A stretch of 64,000 nt of DNA from Plazaster borealis. Its lineage: Eukaryota; Echinodermata; Asteroidea; Forcipulatida; Labidiasteridae. A program made the translations under genes and the position numbers. The notes beneath the pieces were generated by a model. It worked only from the letters and a program-made list of their open reading frames with translations. It was not told where the DNA came from and did not search any database. The stretch is from contig CM037473.1 in NCBI GenBank assembly GCA_021014325.1, forward strand, positions 10,619,501 to 10,683,500, in the 5' to 3' direction. This document shows, in pieces, positions 1-13,800 of the stretch; the stretch's first letter is position 1, and every line of letters begins with the position of its first letter.

Positions 1-3000
1 ATGATTTCTTTGTCGTCAAATTTGATGCTATTTTGCATAATGATTAATGCCAAGTCTGAATAACTGTGCCAGTTTAGTTGTATTTTTTTGACACAAAGAT
101 ACTTATATTCTCTGATAACGAATGCTGTGTTTATAACTATCCCGGGGGCTACGGTAGTTGACTTTGTCCCAATGTTTTTATATTTACCGACGCTCAACGT
201 CTCGGTAAACTCAGGTCATGACTCTGGTGATTTCGCTAGAAAAGAGTATTTGTCAGAAGAAATTTATTTCAGGCTGTCAAATTCCCGGCAGAGTCCCGCT
301 TGATTACTACTATGCAGTCCCCCCTGATATTGTTCAATATGAAATGACTGAGGGCTACAGAGTTTGTGGTCCCTTCCCCTATGAGGCCTGCTGATTAATT
401 TGAACAAATCAGCGCCATTGTTGAATAAACACTAGCAATTATTCATTGTGGACGGGGCCTCCAGGCTTCTCCCCAACTGCCCTAATCTTATATTATCCCA
501 GGCTAGAAGTAAAGCATATATTGAATCCTCGGGACCAATCACTCAATGAAATAGAATATATATCGTGATTAACATAATCTTGCAAGAATTGGTTTCCCAT
601 CGCAGCCACGTCAAATTAAACGAAAAAAGAAAAAAGAAGAAGAAAAAAAACCCCCTTGAATTGAGAAGCGCATGCTTTGGTTCTTTAGCGCTTAATCTCT
701 TTTACTTCACACCTGGTTGTTAGACCCGGCTCAGTGTTATTCAACGGTGATGCCGGGTTACACAACCCAGTCTCACAGCCATCCCCTCCAGAGAATCGCC
801 AAGTATATTCTGAATACAAGTGTTGAGCAAACGAATCTCAATGATGACTCCAAAGATATTGAGCGAGGATTTCTTTTTTTCATTTTCATTTTTTTTTCTC
901 ATTTTGGGCGATAGCAGATCAGTTTTCAAGGAGGGTGGGAAGCTGTTCAAGGAGACAGTTGTTTGATTGTTTCTGGTGTACAGGATTTGTGATTATTGTC
1001 TTATCACGCGATTGATTGACTAAAGTATTGAGTGGATAACCAACGATAAAAGCATCAGTTTCCAGTGATGGATTTTCTTCATCTCGTTTACGGGTAACCA
1101 TTTTTTCCCCCCCTGACTTTCGTGAACGACGGGAAATCATCTTCTCATTTTTCAGGTTCACCTTTGTCATGGTATGGATCACTGAGATGACTTGCTTTAG
1201 TCAATATCTCTTTGGAAAATCCGTTAAAAAAAAATAGACTGCTTGCTTAAAAGGTTCAGTGCAAGAAAAAAAACCTGTTTTTCTTTTCACTGTTGAATTG
1301 ATCAAATCACCAACCCATTAATGGTTTTTAATAGCCTGAATATATGACTTGCAAACTCTTTTGCTTTTGTGTATTTTAAAGCTGAAAGTGCTCGGATATA
1401 TATATTTTTTTAACAGTGTGAGTTTCAGGGAATAACACGAGTGGTTTCACATCTACTTCATTTGTAGATAATGCCCAGAGTAGAATTCATACGGACTCCG
1501 TGGAGAATTTCCTTTTATTATTATTTGAGACATGAAACGGTTTATGTGTTTTCAGTAATATGTAACTGAACCACTTCCAGCATCTACAGCCTAATCCCAG
1601 GTCATGCCATTTCATTTCATGTTAGATTTTCTTACAAACCAATACAGACTCGCCGGTAGTAAGAGAAACCACCCCATAACATAATCTTATCAGCCAATGA
1701 GTACTTTCTCCTGATAGTATATCCACAAGCCCTGTAAGTTGATTGCGCTGACATAAAATTTATGCCCCGGGGCAAATGCTAGGGAAACAGTTTGACTAAT
1801 CCGTAAAAAGAAACATGTTTGTTAATGGCGTTTGAGTGCATTTTCCGCATGGCTGGTAGTACGTCGTCATACCAGCCATGGTATTAACCTTGACCTAGTC
1901 CTGTAACCTTTGGCTGCCGAGATGTATCGACGAGCGCATCTGCCTTCAAATTCTCAGGGTGAAATCAAGCTTGCTCAAGAGTTACATCTAAGCGGTTCAG
2001 CCTGAGCTTCGTCTTGAAGGCGTTGCCACGTCTGGAGTTTCGCTCCTGAAATCTGAGAGTACATGTAGTAGGTTTTTTTTTTTTTTAACGAGCATTTGTG
2101 CTCCACTTTACCACCATGTGGTCTTGGTGCATTGACCGACCAGGCAAAAGTACGGGGGTAACATTCATGAAACCAGACATAGAGCAAACATCCATGTCAA
2201 AGAGTTGACACCTCAACCAGAGTTACTTCCACCTCCCTCCCACTGCCAAGTTAATTAAAAAACCTTTAGAGACAGTCAAGAACTGTTGTCCTTCTCTCCT
2301 CCCTTACGTCAAAACAAGAAGGGGGGCTGGGTGCCTGCATTTCTCAATTCCTTTCATGTGGGTGAAGATACTAATGGGAATTAAGCTGTAGTTGAATGCA
2401 AACTCTCCTCTAAAGTTAAGCGCAGTGGGTTGGAGACACCAAGGCGAGAAGAGGAATTGAGAAGTAACTAATGCACTCACACATGGGAGTCACAACCTTG
2501 TTTTCCTTACCCTGTTTTCATGCCCTCTGATGTACGTCCTTTCTTATATTTTCATATAACTTGAATGGGGTCTCTTCCTCCACACCCCCTTGACTGTGAT
2601 TGACAGTTGATTGTGTGTAGTGCTTGGTTTAGATAAAAATGTGTCCAGAGCACTTCCGAGTCCTGCAGTTAAAGTGTCTTAACCCTCAGGTGATGTGCCT
2701 CACATTATTGTGGTTAATAAATAAAGCGTACTTTGAAATGGAGCACACGTTCTACACAACATGAAAATAAGAGATAATACAAAAACGCCAGTGAGAATGT
2801 TTTCAAGTATGACTTACAAATCATGGAATGATTAAGTACACTTTTGCATCGGGTTGAAGGAAGGAATGTGAAGCCAAGAAACATGGGAGAAGTCTGAGCC
2901 GGAAAGTCCTGAGTTGACAATGTGCTGATAGAAGTGTCGCCTAATATTGAATCGTGAAGATTTTAAAACAAAGTTCCGATGGGGGTCGGGATTTGTTGGC

Positions 3001-6000
3001 AAAACAACTTTTAATTATCAGTGTTTATCTGTCAACAACAAAAATCAAGTAATTTGAGATAGAAACCTCAAGAACATACGTCATTGTGAACGCTTACAAT
3101 GCAGTGATTTTGTTCCCATCATTTTACGTCCTGACTAAATTTACTTGACAACTTGATGTGATAAATTTAAATCTGTATGATGGAACGAACACGGGTTATC
3201 GAATTCGGTCATGCGTTCTTTGTCAATCACAAATTTTTGGTCTAGTATCTGCACTCATCTCGACCTAAATATTAGCACCCCGATGCTCTAGGCCGGTTAT
3301 AATATTACCCCCTCCCCGTACACAAAATGTGCCGTTAATGCATCAGCAGTAGATGTTGGAGTGACCGCGCAATAAACGCCGGCATGGCTTGGTTTGGACA
3401 GCTTATGCCATGGCATCCTGATTACTATCCTGATTGGTAACTGGAGCAGAAGAAAATGCATGATGATGAGGGAGAAGGGAGAGAGAGGGGGGGGGTAGGG
3501 GGCAAGAACTCAGCTATGGGGAGAGAGTAAAAGAGAATCTTGGGTACTGGAAAGTACAGTGGGCTTTAGCTGCCTGTAACACACCTGCGGCATGATACGC
3601 ATAATTGGTGCCAAATGATGCTGGGAGAGCGACGACTTGTAAACTGCTTGCCTGACTGTCCATTTGAATAGTCAGCAGTGCTGTGTCTTTCCACCCTTTC
3701 TCTCCCTGGATGGGGGTGCGGAAACATTCTGGGCGAAGATGTAACACAATTAAAGCTACACTATCTCTGTTGATCCAGATGGAACTAAATTCACTACGTT
3801 TGTGCTGGTATTCTCTTCGGCGTAATTACACTTGTTTGATGTTTGTCTGCTTAACTCAATTCAGAATCAACTCCTGTCAAAGTCATTTTCGGTGGCGCTG
3901 CTGTCGTGAGGATTTTAATCTCTTTTTTTGGTGTATTGACGAGAGGAGATACACTTTCTTTAAGACATGGGGTACAATAGAGTTGCTCAATGGACGTGAT
4001 ATTTGCAAAGTTCATGCAGTATTTCTGCTTGATATCACGAGAATGCTCACCTAGACAAAGCGTGTACTCTGCTGTACTTTTCCTCATTTTTCGGGCGTAC
4101 ACCTTTCTCTTCACGGCAGTCTGCGAGTCGTACAATAAACTACACCAGAATCAATATCTCTGAATGTTCCAAAACAAATGTAGATTCCCCTCGGGGAGAA
4201 GGGGGGGGGGCTTTCGGTTAAGAAGGACTGGTTATTGGGATGGCTTGAGCCGCGGCATTCAGCCCGCTGGAATTTTTCTTTGTAGCTAATGCAGTGGGCC
4301 TTCTGGATTCAGTAAAATGTACAACTGTATGGCATGGCAATGATGCAGCTCCCAGGAGGCCAAGGATCTGTCTCTAGCTATGTGCATCAGCGTTTGGTTT
4401 CTCCATCTTTCATTACTGTTCCTCATTTAGCTTTAACCATTAAAGACAAATCATCAATTTGCAATCAATTTGCAGTCAAATCCACGGCCCCTCAGAACTG
4501 TGTTCATTGAAAAAAATGAACCCCGCACACCAGTAAAAGGTCAAATTAAAAAAAATACCTTATAAATATACGCCTATTTGGTGACGATAAAATGTTCTAT
4601 TATGTAGCTCTGTGGTTATATCGTTCCTTTAAACTCTATTTGGATGATGTCATCAATTATGCACAATGGCTGACCTTCTGGTGATCCCTGCTTGTGTTTC
4701 TTTGTATGGCTTCACTCCATGTTCAATTCTAACCGGGTGCCATGGATTGGCACTTCACTCATTCAGCAATTGTTGTGCTGGTAGAAGAAAAGAGAGACTG
4801 GTTAACATAGAGTGAATGTAGCATGTTACCGATCACCGCTTTTGAATACTGCTTTTCAATGGATACCACAAAAGCCATGTTTTCACTGGGCATTAAAAAA
4901 TTCCCACGGTTAGGGAATCACTGTGAACGGGGTTTTTTTTCCCCGTCATCCATCATCCATTTACATAAATATGCAAGTATGAACCATTACTGCTATGGGT
5001 GACCTGTCTGTCAGGCGACTTCAAATTTATTTAAAAGTCAAGTAATTCAAACCGGAATCAAAACTAGTTCTTGAGACAATCAGCATAACTTTGCATGTAA
5101 TGTTGATCCTGTTAGCTGAGAAAGTTTTTATGTGTGGATATTGACTAACATAGAGCAAGGGTATCATTGTGCGGCAGTGTAATTTTCCCGCGTGACTCAT
5201 TGTATTGCTTCTTTTTGGAGAACTTAGAATGTAGATTAATGGCTCCCTTGGTTCTTAATTACATACATGGAGTACAATTACAGTGTATTAATACTGTGAA
5301 ATCTACCTGGTCCTATTATTGTGATCGGGAACAGGACCTGTGCCCCTGTCGATGAAAGGAGACCTTATCTAACCCACTGTTTGAGATGGAAGTGAGACTT
5401 TACAGTACAATGGGAAGCATTGTTCATTGTTCTCTAGCAGTAGTCATTCCTAGCAAGTAGAGAGTGTCTTTGTAGTCCGCCCACCATGTATTAAATTCCC
5501 CTCCCGTAGTCTATGGTCCCATACAGCCTACAGTCAACCAGAAATCCTATCCATGACCAACTCGTGTTCCAAGCCCGCAAGATCTGGGCTCATTGGCCGA
5601 CATCAATTCTCTGTACATGCAGCGATTTCTGTCCGCGAGCGTTCCCCCCGTATCTTTTCCTATTAGCGGGTCTCGGTGTAAAATCATCCCTACGATAGCT
5701 GTGACGAACCCACGGGGTGATTTGAGGGTGTCCTGCGAGCGGGGTTTTCCTAGGGACTCGCGCTACGCGATCCCTCATTATCAATATTCAGTGTTTACGT
5801 TTCAGACGGGCGCGCCTTGGGCTATAATGTGGGGAAAAGGAAATTGGGAAACAAGGGTTTGTCTCCAGAAAAAAGAAACAATAACACTGGATTCGCCAAG
5901 ACTTGTTTGTGACAGGCAGCTTCGCCAACTTCTGTTTTGTAATGAAACTTTTCCGACTGCACATTCGTTATATATGGCCTTGAATAATATTGAAATTGGG

Positions 6001-7403
6001 GAAAATGGATTTTATGTGTTATCGTAATGTAAATGTACATATACATGTACCATCAAGATTGCCATATTGATAATAAACAAATAGAAAATGATAAAACAAT
6101 TGAATACAATTTATAGATTACACGCAATCACTATGGGGCAAATACTACCAAAATGCTGGAATATTAAGAGTGAAATTGCTAAACCGGCCAAGTTGGTGTC
6201 ACACCTGGCAGATTCATTGACACAAATCGGCCAATCCTCGCAGACGTAGGAAAGATGAGACCTGCGCCTACCAAAATACAGCAAAGACAACCTGTCAATA
6301 TAATTATGAAATGACAAGAAGAGCTAGAGGCATATGGTAGAAACCATACACAAGATGAAAGTGGTTGGGGGGGGGGGTTCGGATGGATAAGAGAGAAGAG
6401 GAACTGTATGGTGTGGATATCACACAGCGCTGTTTGTACAGCATCGTATTGACAGGCAGGTGGCGTGGTACGTGTTAGGTATCCAGCGTCCGCTTAAAGA
6501 ACCCTGATGCGCGGGCATGCCGTTGCCCCACACAGGCATTCAGCTTTAAGAATGGGAACACTGGTGGCATTCAGGATTGTATGTGACCAGACAATCATGG
6601 ATTTGTTATTGTTTTAATAAAAAAACGTTTTCAATTCATGATGCAACATTCCAGAGACTGAAGGATAGTGTGATGTAATCTTTTATTGGGGTGGAGGGGG
6701 GGGGGGGGTGGCATTAGCATATGTGAGATAGAAACACCATTTGGAGAGTGATAGTGGTCTTCATTAAATCTGATATTACATTTGAGCACTGATTCGGAAT
6801 TAATTTCTGAGGGTTAGAATTGATGAGGAACAGTCAGAAGTCAACTCTATAGTTATTTTCTGTCTGTTATGTTCAGTTCTGATCAGTAAGGAGACGGTGT
6901 CTCTGTGTGTATTTTCTTTTATAGAATCTCACGGCAGAGTGGCTGTATTATTTTGTAATGGTATTGGCTGGGTCAGTGTATTTGTGCACAGTTTAAACCA
7001 ATCTTTTGCATGAATTATAGCAACACTAACAATAAAGTAAGATTTGTAGAGCACCTTTGCTGAAACAACCCCAAGGCGCCTTACAAAACGTAAAAGTCTT
7101 TCAAATGTGGACAACAGTATAAAAGCATATACTCAATTTAGAATGATGACAGTAAACTAGAATAGTAGTATAGAAGAATACATCATGCAGTATTTAAATT
7201 TACGAAGACAATAAAACTGGAGAGTATTTTTAGCTTCATCATGGTTATATTATTGTCTGGCTCGGGCAACTTTGCCCTGGAGGGTCTTCCCAGGTTGAAC
7301 AATCTACACATTTGTACAAGTAAAATAAGTAAGGAATTAAATATTGTTTTTTGAGTTCTGAGGGATTCACGTCAGAGCTGAGTGAATGATTCTGTATTGA
7401 TGC
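1..7403. other. No gene recognised
   Basis: Scattered frames of up to about 140 codons show no familiar domain. The region holds AT-rich sequence, a purine tract near 610-650, T-runs (892, 2072) and G-homopolymers at 3487, 4201, 6367 and 6696. A short fragment at 7030-7090 (ggcgccttacaaaacgtaaa) resembles a repeat tail. The region is probably intron or 5' flank of the Musashi-like gene. Confidence 0.7.
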
Positions 7404-7737
7404 TTTAGGGGTCTGTATACAATTGGTAATTACTCATAAAATTAATGGCAATAAAAACTTACTTGTTAAGAAGTACAGCAAATTCTGATAGTATAAAGCA
7501 TTTTGAGAAAGATTTCACTTTGGAGTAATGTGGTTATGGAAAAAGATATCAGTTTTTATCCAAACAAATTTGAATTTGAGGAGCGTTTCTGTCATAACCA
7601 CTCCAGATCTTCGGCAATATCTCAAAAAACCTACCACCTTTTGAAATGAAATTTTCACAGGTTAGTTTTATGGTATATATCTACAATTAGGATTGAAACA
7701 GTGGGTTCCAATTACTAAATGTATACAATCCCTTTAA
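7404..7737. mobile_element. Foldback MITE, ends AGGGGTCTGTATACAATTGG type
   Basis: The left end reads aggggtctgtatacaattgg and the right end, reverse-complemented, reads aagggattgtatacatttag. These give imperfect terminal inverted repeats around 330 bp. The right end is followed by TTAA. Inside the left end is taattactcataaaattaat and then a module (ataaaaacttacttgttaag...) that also occurs in the elements at 15642, 41046 and 58334. There is no transposase, so it is non-autonomous. Confidence 0.8.
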
Positions 7738-10493
7738 TGTGGATTCGTGTGACTCCCAACAAGCCAGGGTTTCCTCGACCCTGATTAATATGCACGAAGC
7801 TAACCCCAGTTACAAACGCCTGCTCAGTCATGCTTCCAAATACTCAAAATCAAACCCCTCAGATTTTATCAGCGAAATGTCACATATATATATGATGCAT
7901 GTCAAAACTAATAAGGAAACCCATGCTGTAGTCTTTAAGACCAAACCAATCAATTAACTCTGACAAATCCATAGTAAAGTGGTTAACAATTAGGCAGGGA
8001 CCAAATACGCAGCGGGTATTTTGATATATTTCGAGTGCGCACACCACGGACGCTAAGTGCACTTTACCTATAATAAAAAATGAATACTATAGTAACAGCC
8101 AGTGAATAAAATGTGTCAGAGATTTTTTCTTGTCTGTTCATCATTTAATCTCGCTCTTGAGTGTGTAGTGTACTACAGCATGTGGACGTTGCCCCCATTG
8201 GGGTACTGCATAAGAATGCTAAAGTACAGTCACCTGTTTTCAGCGTGGCCATCTGCCAGGATACTCAGACAGTTAATTTAAGATCAGTACATCATTAATA
8301 ACGCATTTTGTATATATACTGTGCCCCCCCCCCCCTCCTCCCTTAAAGAAAAAAGGAGGTTTGACGCATTTCACACATGCAGGTCGTTATGATGTGGTGG
8401 CATAAATAAAATGGCTTCACTGTCAGGGGCAGCTGTGTTGTCTTCGACTGCATCAATTGTTTTTGCAGGTACTCATTCAAGTTATGACAAACCATCGCTT
8501 TACTATGCATCGACTTTCTAGAAGTGCAGGGGGTCATTTCAAATTCATAACAGCAGCTTCATTAATGAAGATTGGAGGATGTTGTGCGTGGATGACGGCA
8601 CGGGTTGCGACCACCATTTCCTCTCTTGTGTGTGTCTAACCCAAGTTTAACCTCCCCCCACGGTAAGTGTTTCCACCATGGGTGTCATTCCCACAGACCA
8701 GTGTGTGGGGGGCTCGTCTCCATGAAACACACCAAAACAAATCCAGCCTGACTCCCCTATCACTGGGGCTGATCTCCACGGCCATCACCCCGAACAAATC
8801 AGCAGGTTTACACAGGGTGATAGCACTGTATGCTCAAGTCAATAATTGAAAGAGGTACGGATAGCATTTGTGATTCTGTACGACACCCCTCAGTGAAGTG
8901 GAGGCAGTGTGCCAGGGCAACTCGCTAGGAAAAAGAGACCCCATACTTTAGTTTCCATAGCGATCTGGAGGACAGATGTCAATCAAGCGAGGTCAGGGGT
9001 CAATAGGCCTGTCGGTTTGTTTGTTTGACAGTTTTCATATCATAAGATGATAAGAGAACTATGTTGAGAGTACACAGTGTGGTCTGATAATTGTTATAAT
9101 AGTGTTTTAATTGAGGGCAGTCTTAAATATCCAGATTAATCAATGTACGGGCAATCGGAAGTAATTATGACGTAGCGTCTCACTAAGGATTTCTTACAGC
9201 TTATGTTTTGAAACTTATAAACATATGTAAGCCCATTTATCATTGTGCACCGTAGAAAGCTGTAAAGAGCTTATTTAATGCATTTTGCGATGACTTAACA
9301 AAGAATTTGTAGATAAGCTCTGGAAATCCCATCTGCTATTTTATCAATCAACAAACTTGCAACTATATGAAATATTAAGAAGCGAATTGCACTTGAAGGT
9401 ACTTAGGCAGTAAATCCATACTTTGGGATTTGAAAATTCCGAAAATAAATCTCGTTGGCACGTCCCAGTGATAGAAATAAATGCCCATGGGGCCTCTGAT
9501 CAAAGCGGGGGGAAAACGATCCGAGAAAAATTTGGAATGATAAATAATGCATTTCTGGTGAAATAATCAAACTGTGCAGCGAAGGATAGGTGTCGTAGCA
9601 ACGGGGCATTTGTCCTGCGATATCACTCATCGGTGCGTTGATTCGGGCAAGATTTATGCATGGGTGTAGAAGGGGAGCGTAATTGAGAAATCTGATGCTG
9701 TGCTTCTATGGTTACCCTCCTGTGCGGAGATGGAAATGGGCTCGGTATAAGGGAGATAACGGGGAGGGAGCGGGCGAGAAAGATGAAGACAGGTGGCTTG
9801 TGGTAAGGAAGATGCATGGCCCTGCACCGAGGAAACCATCCATCACTCAAAGAAGATTCTGCTTCCTTGCATGCTTAAAAAAACGAAGAACCATGACAAA
9901 ACAAAAAATCTAAATGGGGAGGGAGAGGTGGAGAGGATACAGGGGTAGAAGAGAAGAGGCTAAATCAGTCTCTTGAAGATGACGAGATTGAAGAGGTCTC
10001 AAAGAAAGAATTTGAGGTTAGAGTCATACCGAAGGAGACTTGAAAGTTAAGAAATGGGTAAAAGTACACAAGAAGTACACAAGAAGTCATCCTCAAAGCT
10101 ACACAAATGTTGGATGTACTCATACTAATCAGATCTAACCCCTACATTTTATAGAGTGCCAGCAATGCATAAATTGCATATTCCGCGGTTCTTAAACAGC
10201 TCACATTCAAGAAATTACGTCTGATCGTCGAGATTTAGCTATTCCAATTTTATGTGCCTTACGCTTATGGCATCGGGCGCTCTTAGCATGTTTGGAATGC
10301 AGTGTCTTAACTTAGTGTTTTGTGCTCATGGGTTTGATTCCTGGTCAGGTTGCAAGTAGCATTTGTGAGTAAGAGACTGTACCATAAATTGCTTCTCTAC
10401 ACACAGGAGTAGGATATACGTGTTCAGTGATTGTTTGATTACTCTGGCAGGCTAGAGAGTAAAGTATTTGGTATCATTTCTGGAAAAAACTTA
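7738..10493. other. No gene recognised
   Basis: Apart from a C-run at 8324 and the possible SINE fragment at 10300, I see no coding or structured signal. Confidence 0.65.
10300..10425 (+). mobile_element. SINE fragment, tRNA-like head probably of family 3
   Basis: A B-box-like catgggtttgattcctggtc is followed by gagtaagagactgtaccata, aattgcttctctacacacag + gagta. The caccata-attgcttctc-cacccaggagta order is what normally precedes the body seen at 29800. The match is partial and diverged. Confidence 0.45.
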
Positions 10494-10842
10494 TTAACTC
10501 TTTCAGTGCCTGTTTTTTTATGGTGTGTTTTGAACCTAAAATGCCAAGCTTTTGAGATTTTTCAAAATTCTGTAAAAAAATAAATAAATAAGTCGTTCTC
10601 ACCAAACAAACCGTATCTTGCTGATTTTTGTTGCCTTGGTACATTCCAAAGTCAATAGTATTTCTCGTTACAGTGATAATTCCCTCTTGTGATAACAGGT
10701 ACACACATGTATATTAGGGGTTGTACGTACGATTGATGACACTTTTTGAGTACAAAAAATAGATCGTACATGTACAATAATGGCGCTTTTGGAACACATA
10801 AAATAGATCGTACATGTACGACCCTGGCACTGAAAGAGTTAA
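10494..10842. mobile_element. Foldback MITE with TTAACTCTTTCAGTGCC ends
   Basis: It begins ttaactctttcagtgcctg and ends ggcactgaaagagttaa, 17-base terminal inverted repeats with TTAA at both extremes. The right half contains two near copies of aaatagatcgtacatgtac (about 10767 and 10801), a short internal duplication. There is no coding capacity. TTAA at the ends suits a piggyBac-type target preference, but the superfamily is not proven. Confidence 0.8.
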
Positions 10843-13800
10843 GATCAATTTCAACACTACATCAGGATTGTACAAATCAGAAGCAAAACTGAGTAGTATT
10901 ACAGGAGCAAAGCTGCAGTCTCACATATCCGTAGAAGAACTGCCTTCAAAAATGTTAAGTTTCATTTTGCGATGATGATGATTCGTCCTCTTTGCCTTTT
11001 ACAATACCCAGTGAATTGAAATTGCCTGCTGGCTTCTAAGCGCCTGGCTTGCCAAATATAACCAGAAGTTAGGAACGTGCACTCGCATCGTCCCGCGAGT
11101 TGTGGCAAGACGCCTTCCAATTTGACTCTGGCCTTCACTGAAGGCTCGGAATGATGGAATCCCGCAAAGAAAGATTGTGAAGGAATGCACTCTATCCATG
11201 CGGCTTTAGATCAATCACCCTGCGACCCAGAAGAATTAAGCGTACTCCCACACAGGCTTGTGCACACACTAAATCCCAAATGAGAGTAAAATGTCTTCTC
11301 CTGGATGGTAAACATGCTCATAATCGTGGAAATAGGCTAAAAGGTCAGTTCTGTACATCACTGCTTGATTTAATTCAATCTTGGTCCATTTCACTCTGAA
11401 TTCACCTCAAGGCATATATAAAAAAAAACTAAAAAAATTCCATCCTTAATACATTTTGTGATATTGAGCGTAGGTTGTATATATAATAGCACATGGCGGA
11501 ACAGATCCATGTCGGGAATGAAAGAAAGAAAAAAAAAAGGTTTCTCAACATTTCTGTTTCTCATAATGGATTTGTACAAGAGCTGCACAGCTTTCCACAC
11601 AGTTCTTTCCTGGCATTTAAACTGTATTTCCAATAACTATTATTGATGTCCTGTGGCCTGTATATTTCAGTAAAATTATTTTTATTCAAGTATAAACTTT
11701 TTTAACCGGCATCTTTTGTTACAAGGCTCCCCTTTTCACTGAATATTCACACTGATAATAACATAAGTCTGAGTCCAAAGTGGCTTCTGAAGAAACAAAT
11801 CTCGAGTTCGACTGGGGAATTTGGTTTCAAACTTTGTTCTGTTTGTGTGAACTAATAATTTAATCCAGTTGAAATCCAATTGTTGCAAGTTGATCTCTTT
11901 TTTGGAGCTTCTCTTTAATGGTCTAACCAAACACCAGAGTCCCATGAGCCATTTCTTATACATGTCGCTTAGACCCTACCATCAATCACCCAAACCAGTC
12001 TTCAGATCATAGGTCACCACTATTTGTCATACACATAGGGTAGGTGTGTTATGACAAATTGGCTTGAACCACGGAGAAGGGTCGCAAGCACAAAAGCAGT
12101 TCATGTGCGGGGATCGTTGGCAAGGTTTCGCGATGCACCTGGTCTCGATTTAGAGAGTTGTGACGCAATTAGGGGGGCGGACGATTCAGTTTGAATCTGA
12201 TATTCGAAAGACCAAGAAATAAACGTTAATATTGTAACATGGGAGTCGGTCTAGTACCCTGACTTATGCTTGCATGGACCCTGCGAGCATATTGCGTCAG
12301 AGGGAACCATACTTAAGTTCCCAAGGATGACAGCTTTGTACTTTATCCGAACCCAAACCTTGGCTCAGTTCCTGACTTAGATTGATGCAACATTCAATAC
12401 TTTGAAGTCCCATGTGGAAACTTCAGTACTCAGGAATGGCAGACAGAGAGCCCAAAATGTGGAGAAGGCCCTTAATCTTTAAGATTTGATAACACACTCT
12501 GAACTCATCCCCACACTATTAGCCCGGCTTTCCAGTAGCGCTCTAATTTATTCACTTCTTGCTAGGAGTGAATGTGGAGCAAGGTTGGGGTTTGACATAG
12601 ATTTCTTGTAAGGGTCACCATAGTCATATGTAGAGGGGGGGAAGCCCAAGATGGTAGGTGCATGATCGATCTGGGGAAGGAATTCAGCGAATCAATGTGA
12701 GATGCCGTACAAGATACCATGACCGGTTAAGCTGACTTTCTAACCCAGCATTCTAATGAGCAATTCCTATGTGACTATCCAAAACAATCTGTGCTAGGAT
12801 GATCTACTCTCGAGTGCAATTTAAAACGAGTTTTGCGCACTGTTTACCTGAACATGAACGCGATGAAAACAAGTAAGCCGGGAGGAAAACGAGTATAAGC
12901 CAGCATCAATAAAGACGGGCTTTTCAGACCATAATACTGTGTCTTAAATCAACACACTTAATAGCGACGCACTCCAGTGCAGCGTAGCCATACTCCAGTA
13001 AAGTGCTTTAATAACCCACACCACCAACTGTGTGTAGTATAATAGGAGCATCATGAACATGGCTTGTAGCTGACGGTTCTGTGCACTCAGTTCAATGTAT
13101 TACATACCTCTTGTGTCCACGGGTTTCTCCTTCACTTAGAAATTTCTCGGCCAAACCTAGATTAGGTTGCGTGCTGGTTTTGGGGGGTAAAATGCTGCGC
13201 CTGACCTGGGATGGAGATTGGCAACCGTGCTGGACGGGGATAATTAAACTGAGCAGTTGTCTAACCTTACTTGTACTTTATATGGAGTTCTGTTGGGATG
13301 GTATGTCAAGCCAGAGGGAGGGAACGTTCCCACGAGCTTGTCATAATATTGTCTTGGTTTGTAAGGGGGGGGGGAGGGGGCAATGACTTCATTCTCTTTG
13401 AAAAGGAATCCACTGGGGACTCTGAAAGTAAAATAAGGACGGTGAATCGCTGGAGATGAAACAGATGCCGAGACAAACCAGAGCAAAATAATTGTATAGG
13501 ATAGGAGATCAAATGAATAAGCGAGGGGGGGGGGGACGACGACAATATGACTAAAGAGTCCGTAATGCGTGTTCCAGTTCCCTCTTTTCGAAATATCCCG
13601 GCAAATTGGCTCTTACAGAAGTCAATGCATCATCTGAGATGATATTAAGAAAGGAGAGAAAGGGAAGAAATTCCATGACATATATCAGTTTTCCATGCCC
13701 ATATTCAGGCAAATCGATCAATCCAAGATAAACAGTTTACCCGTTCACCACCAGGGAGTAGGAGGTGGAAACCATGATAAGGCTTTCTACGGACTCCCTA

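Noticed and set aside
3683..4054. 123-codon + frame as a gene
   Set aside because: No domain, no splice context, and an overlapping - strand frame of similar length. Chance frames of this size are expected in 64 kb.
5593..6027. 144-codon + frame as a gene
   Set aside because: This is the longest frame outside the minisatellite, but it has no recognisable motif or homologue and competing frames on the other strand.
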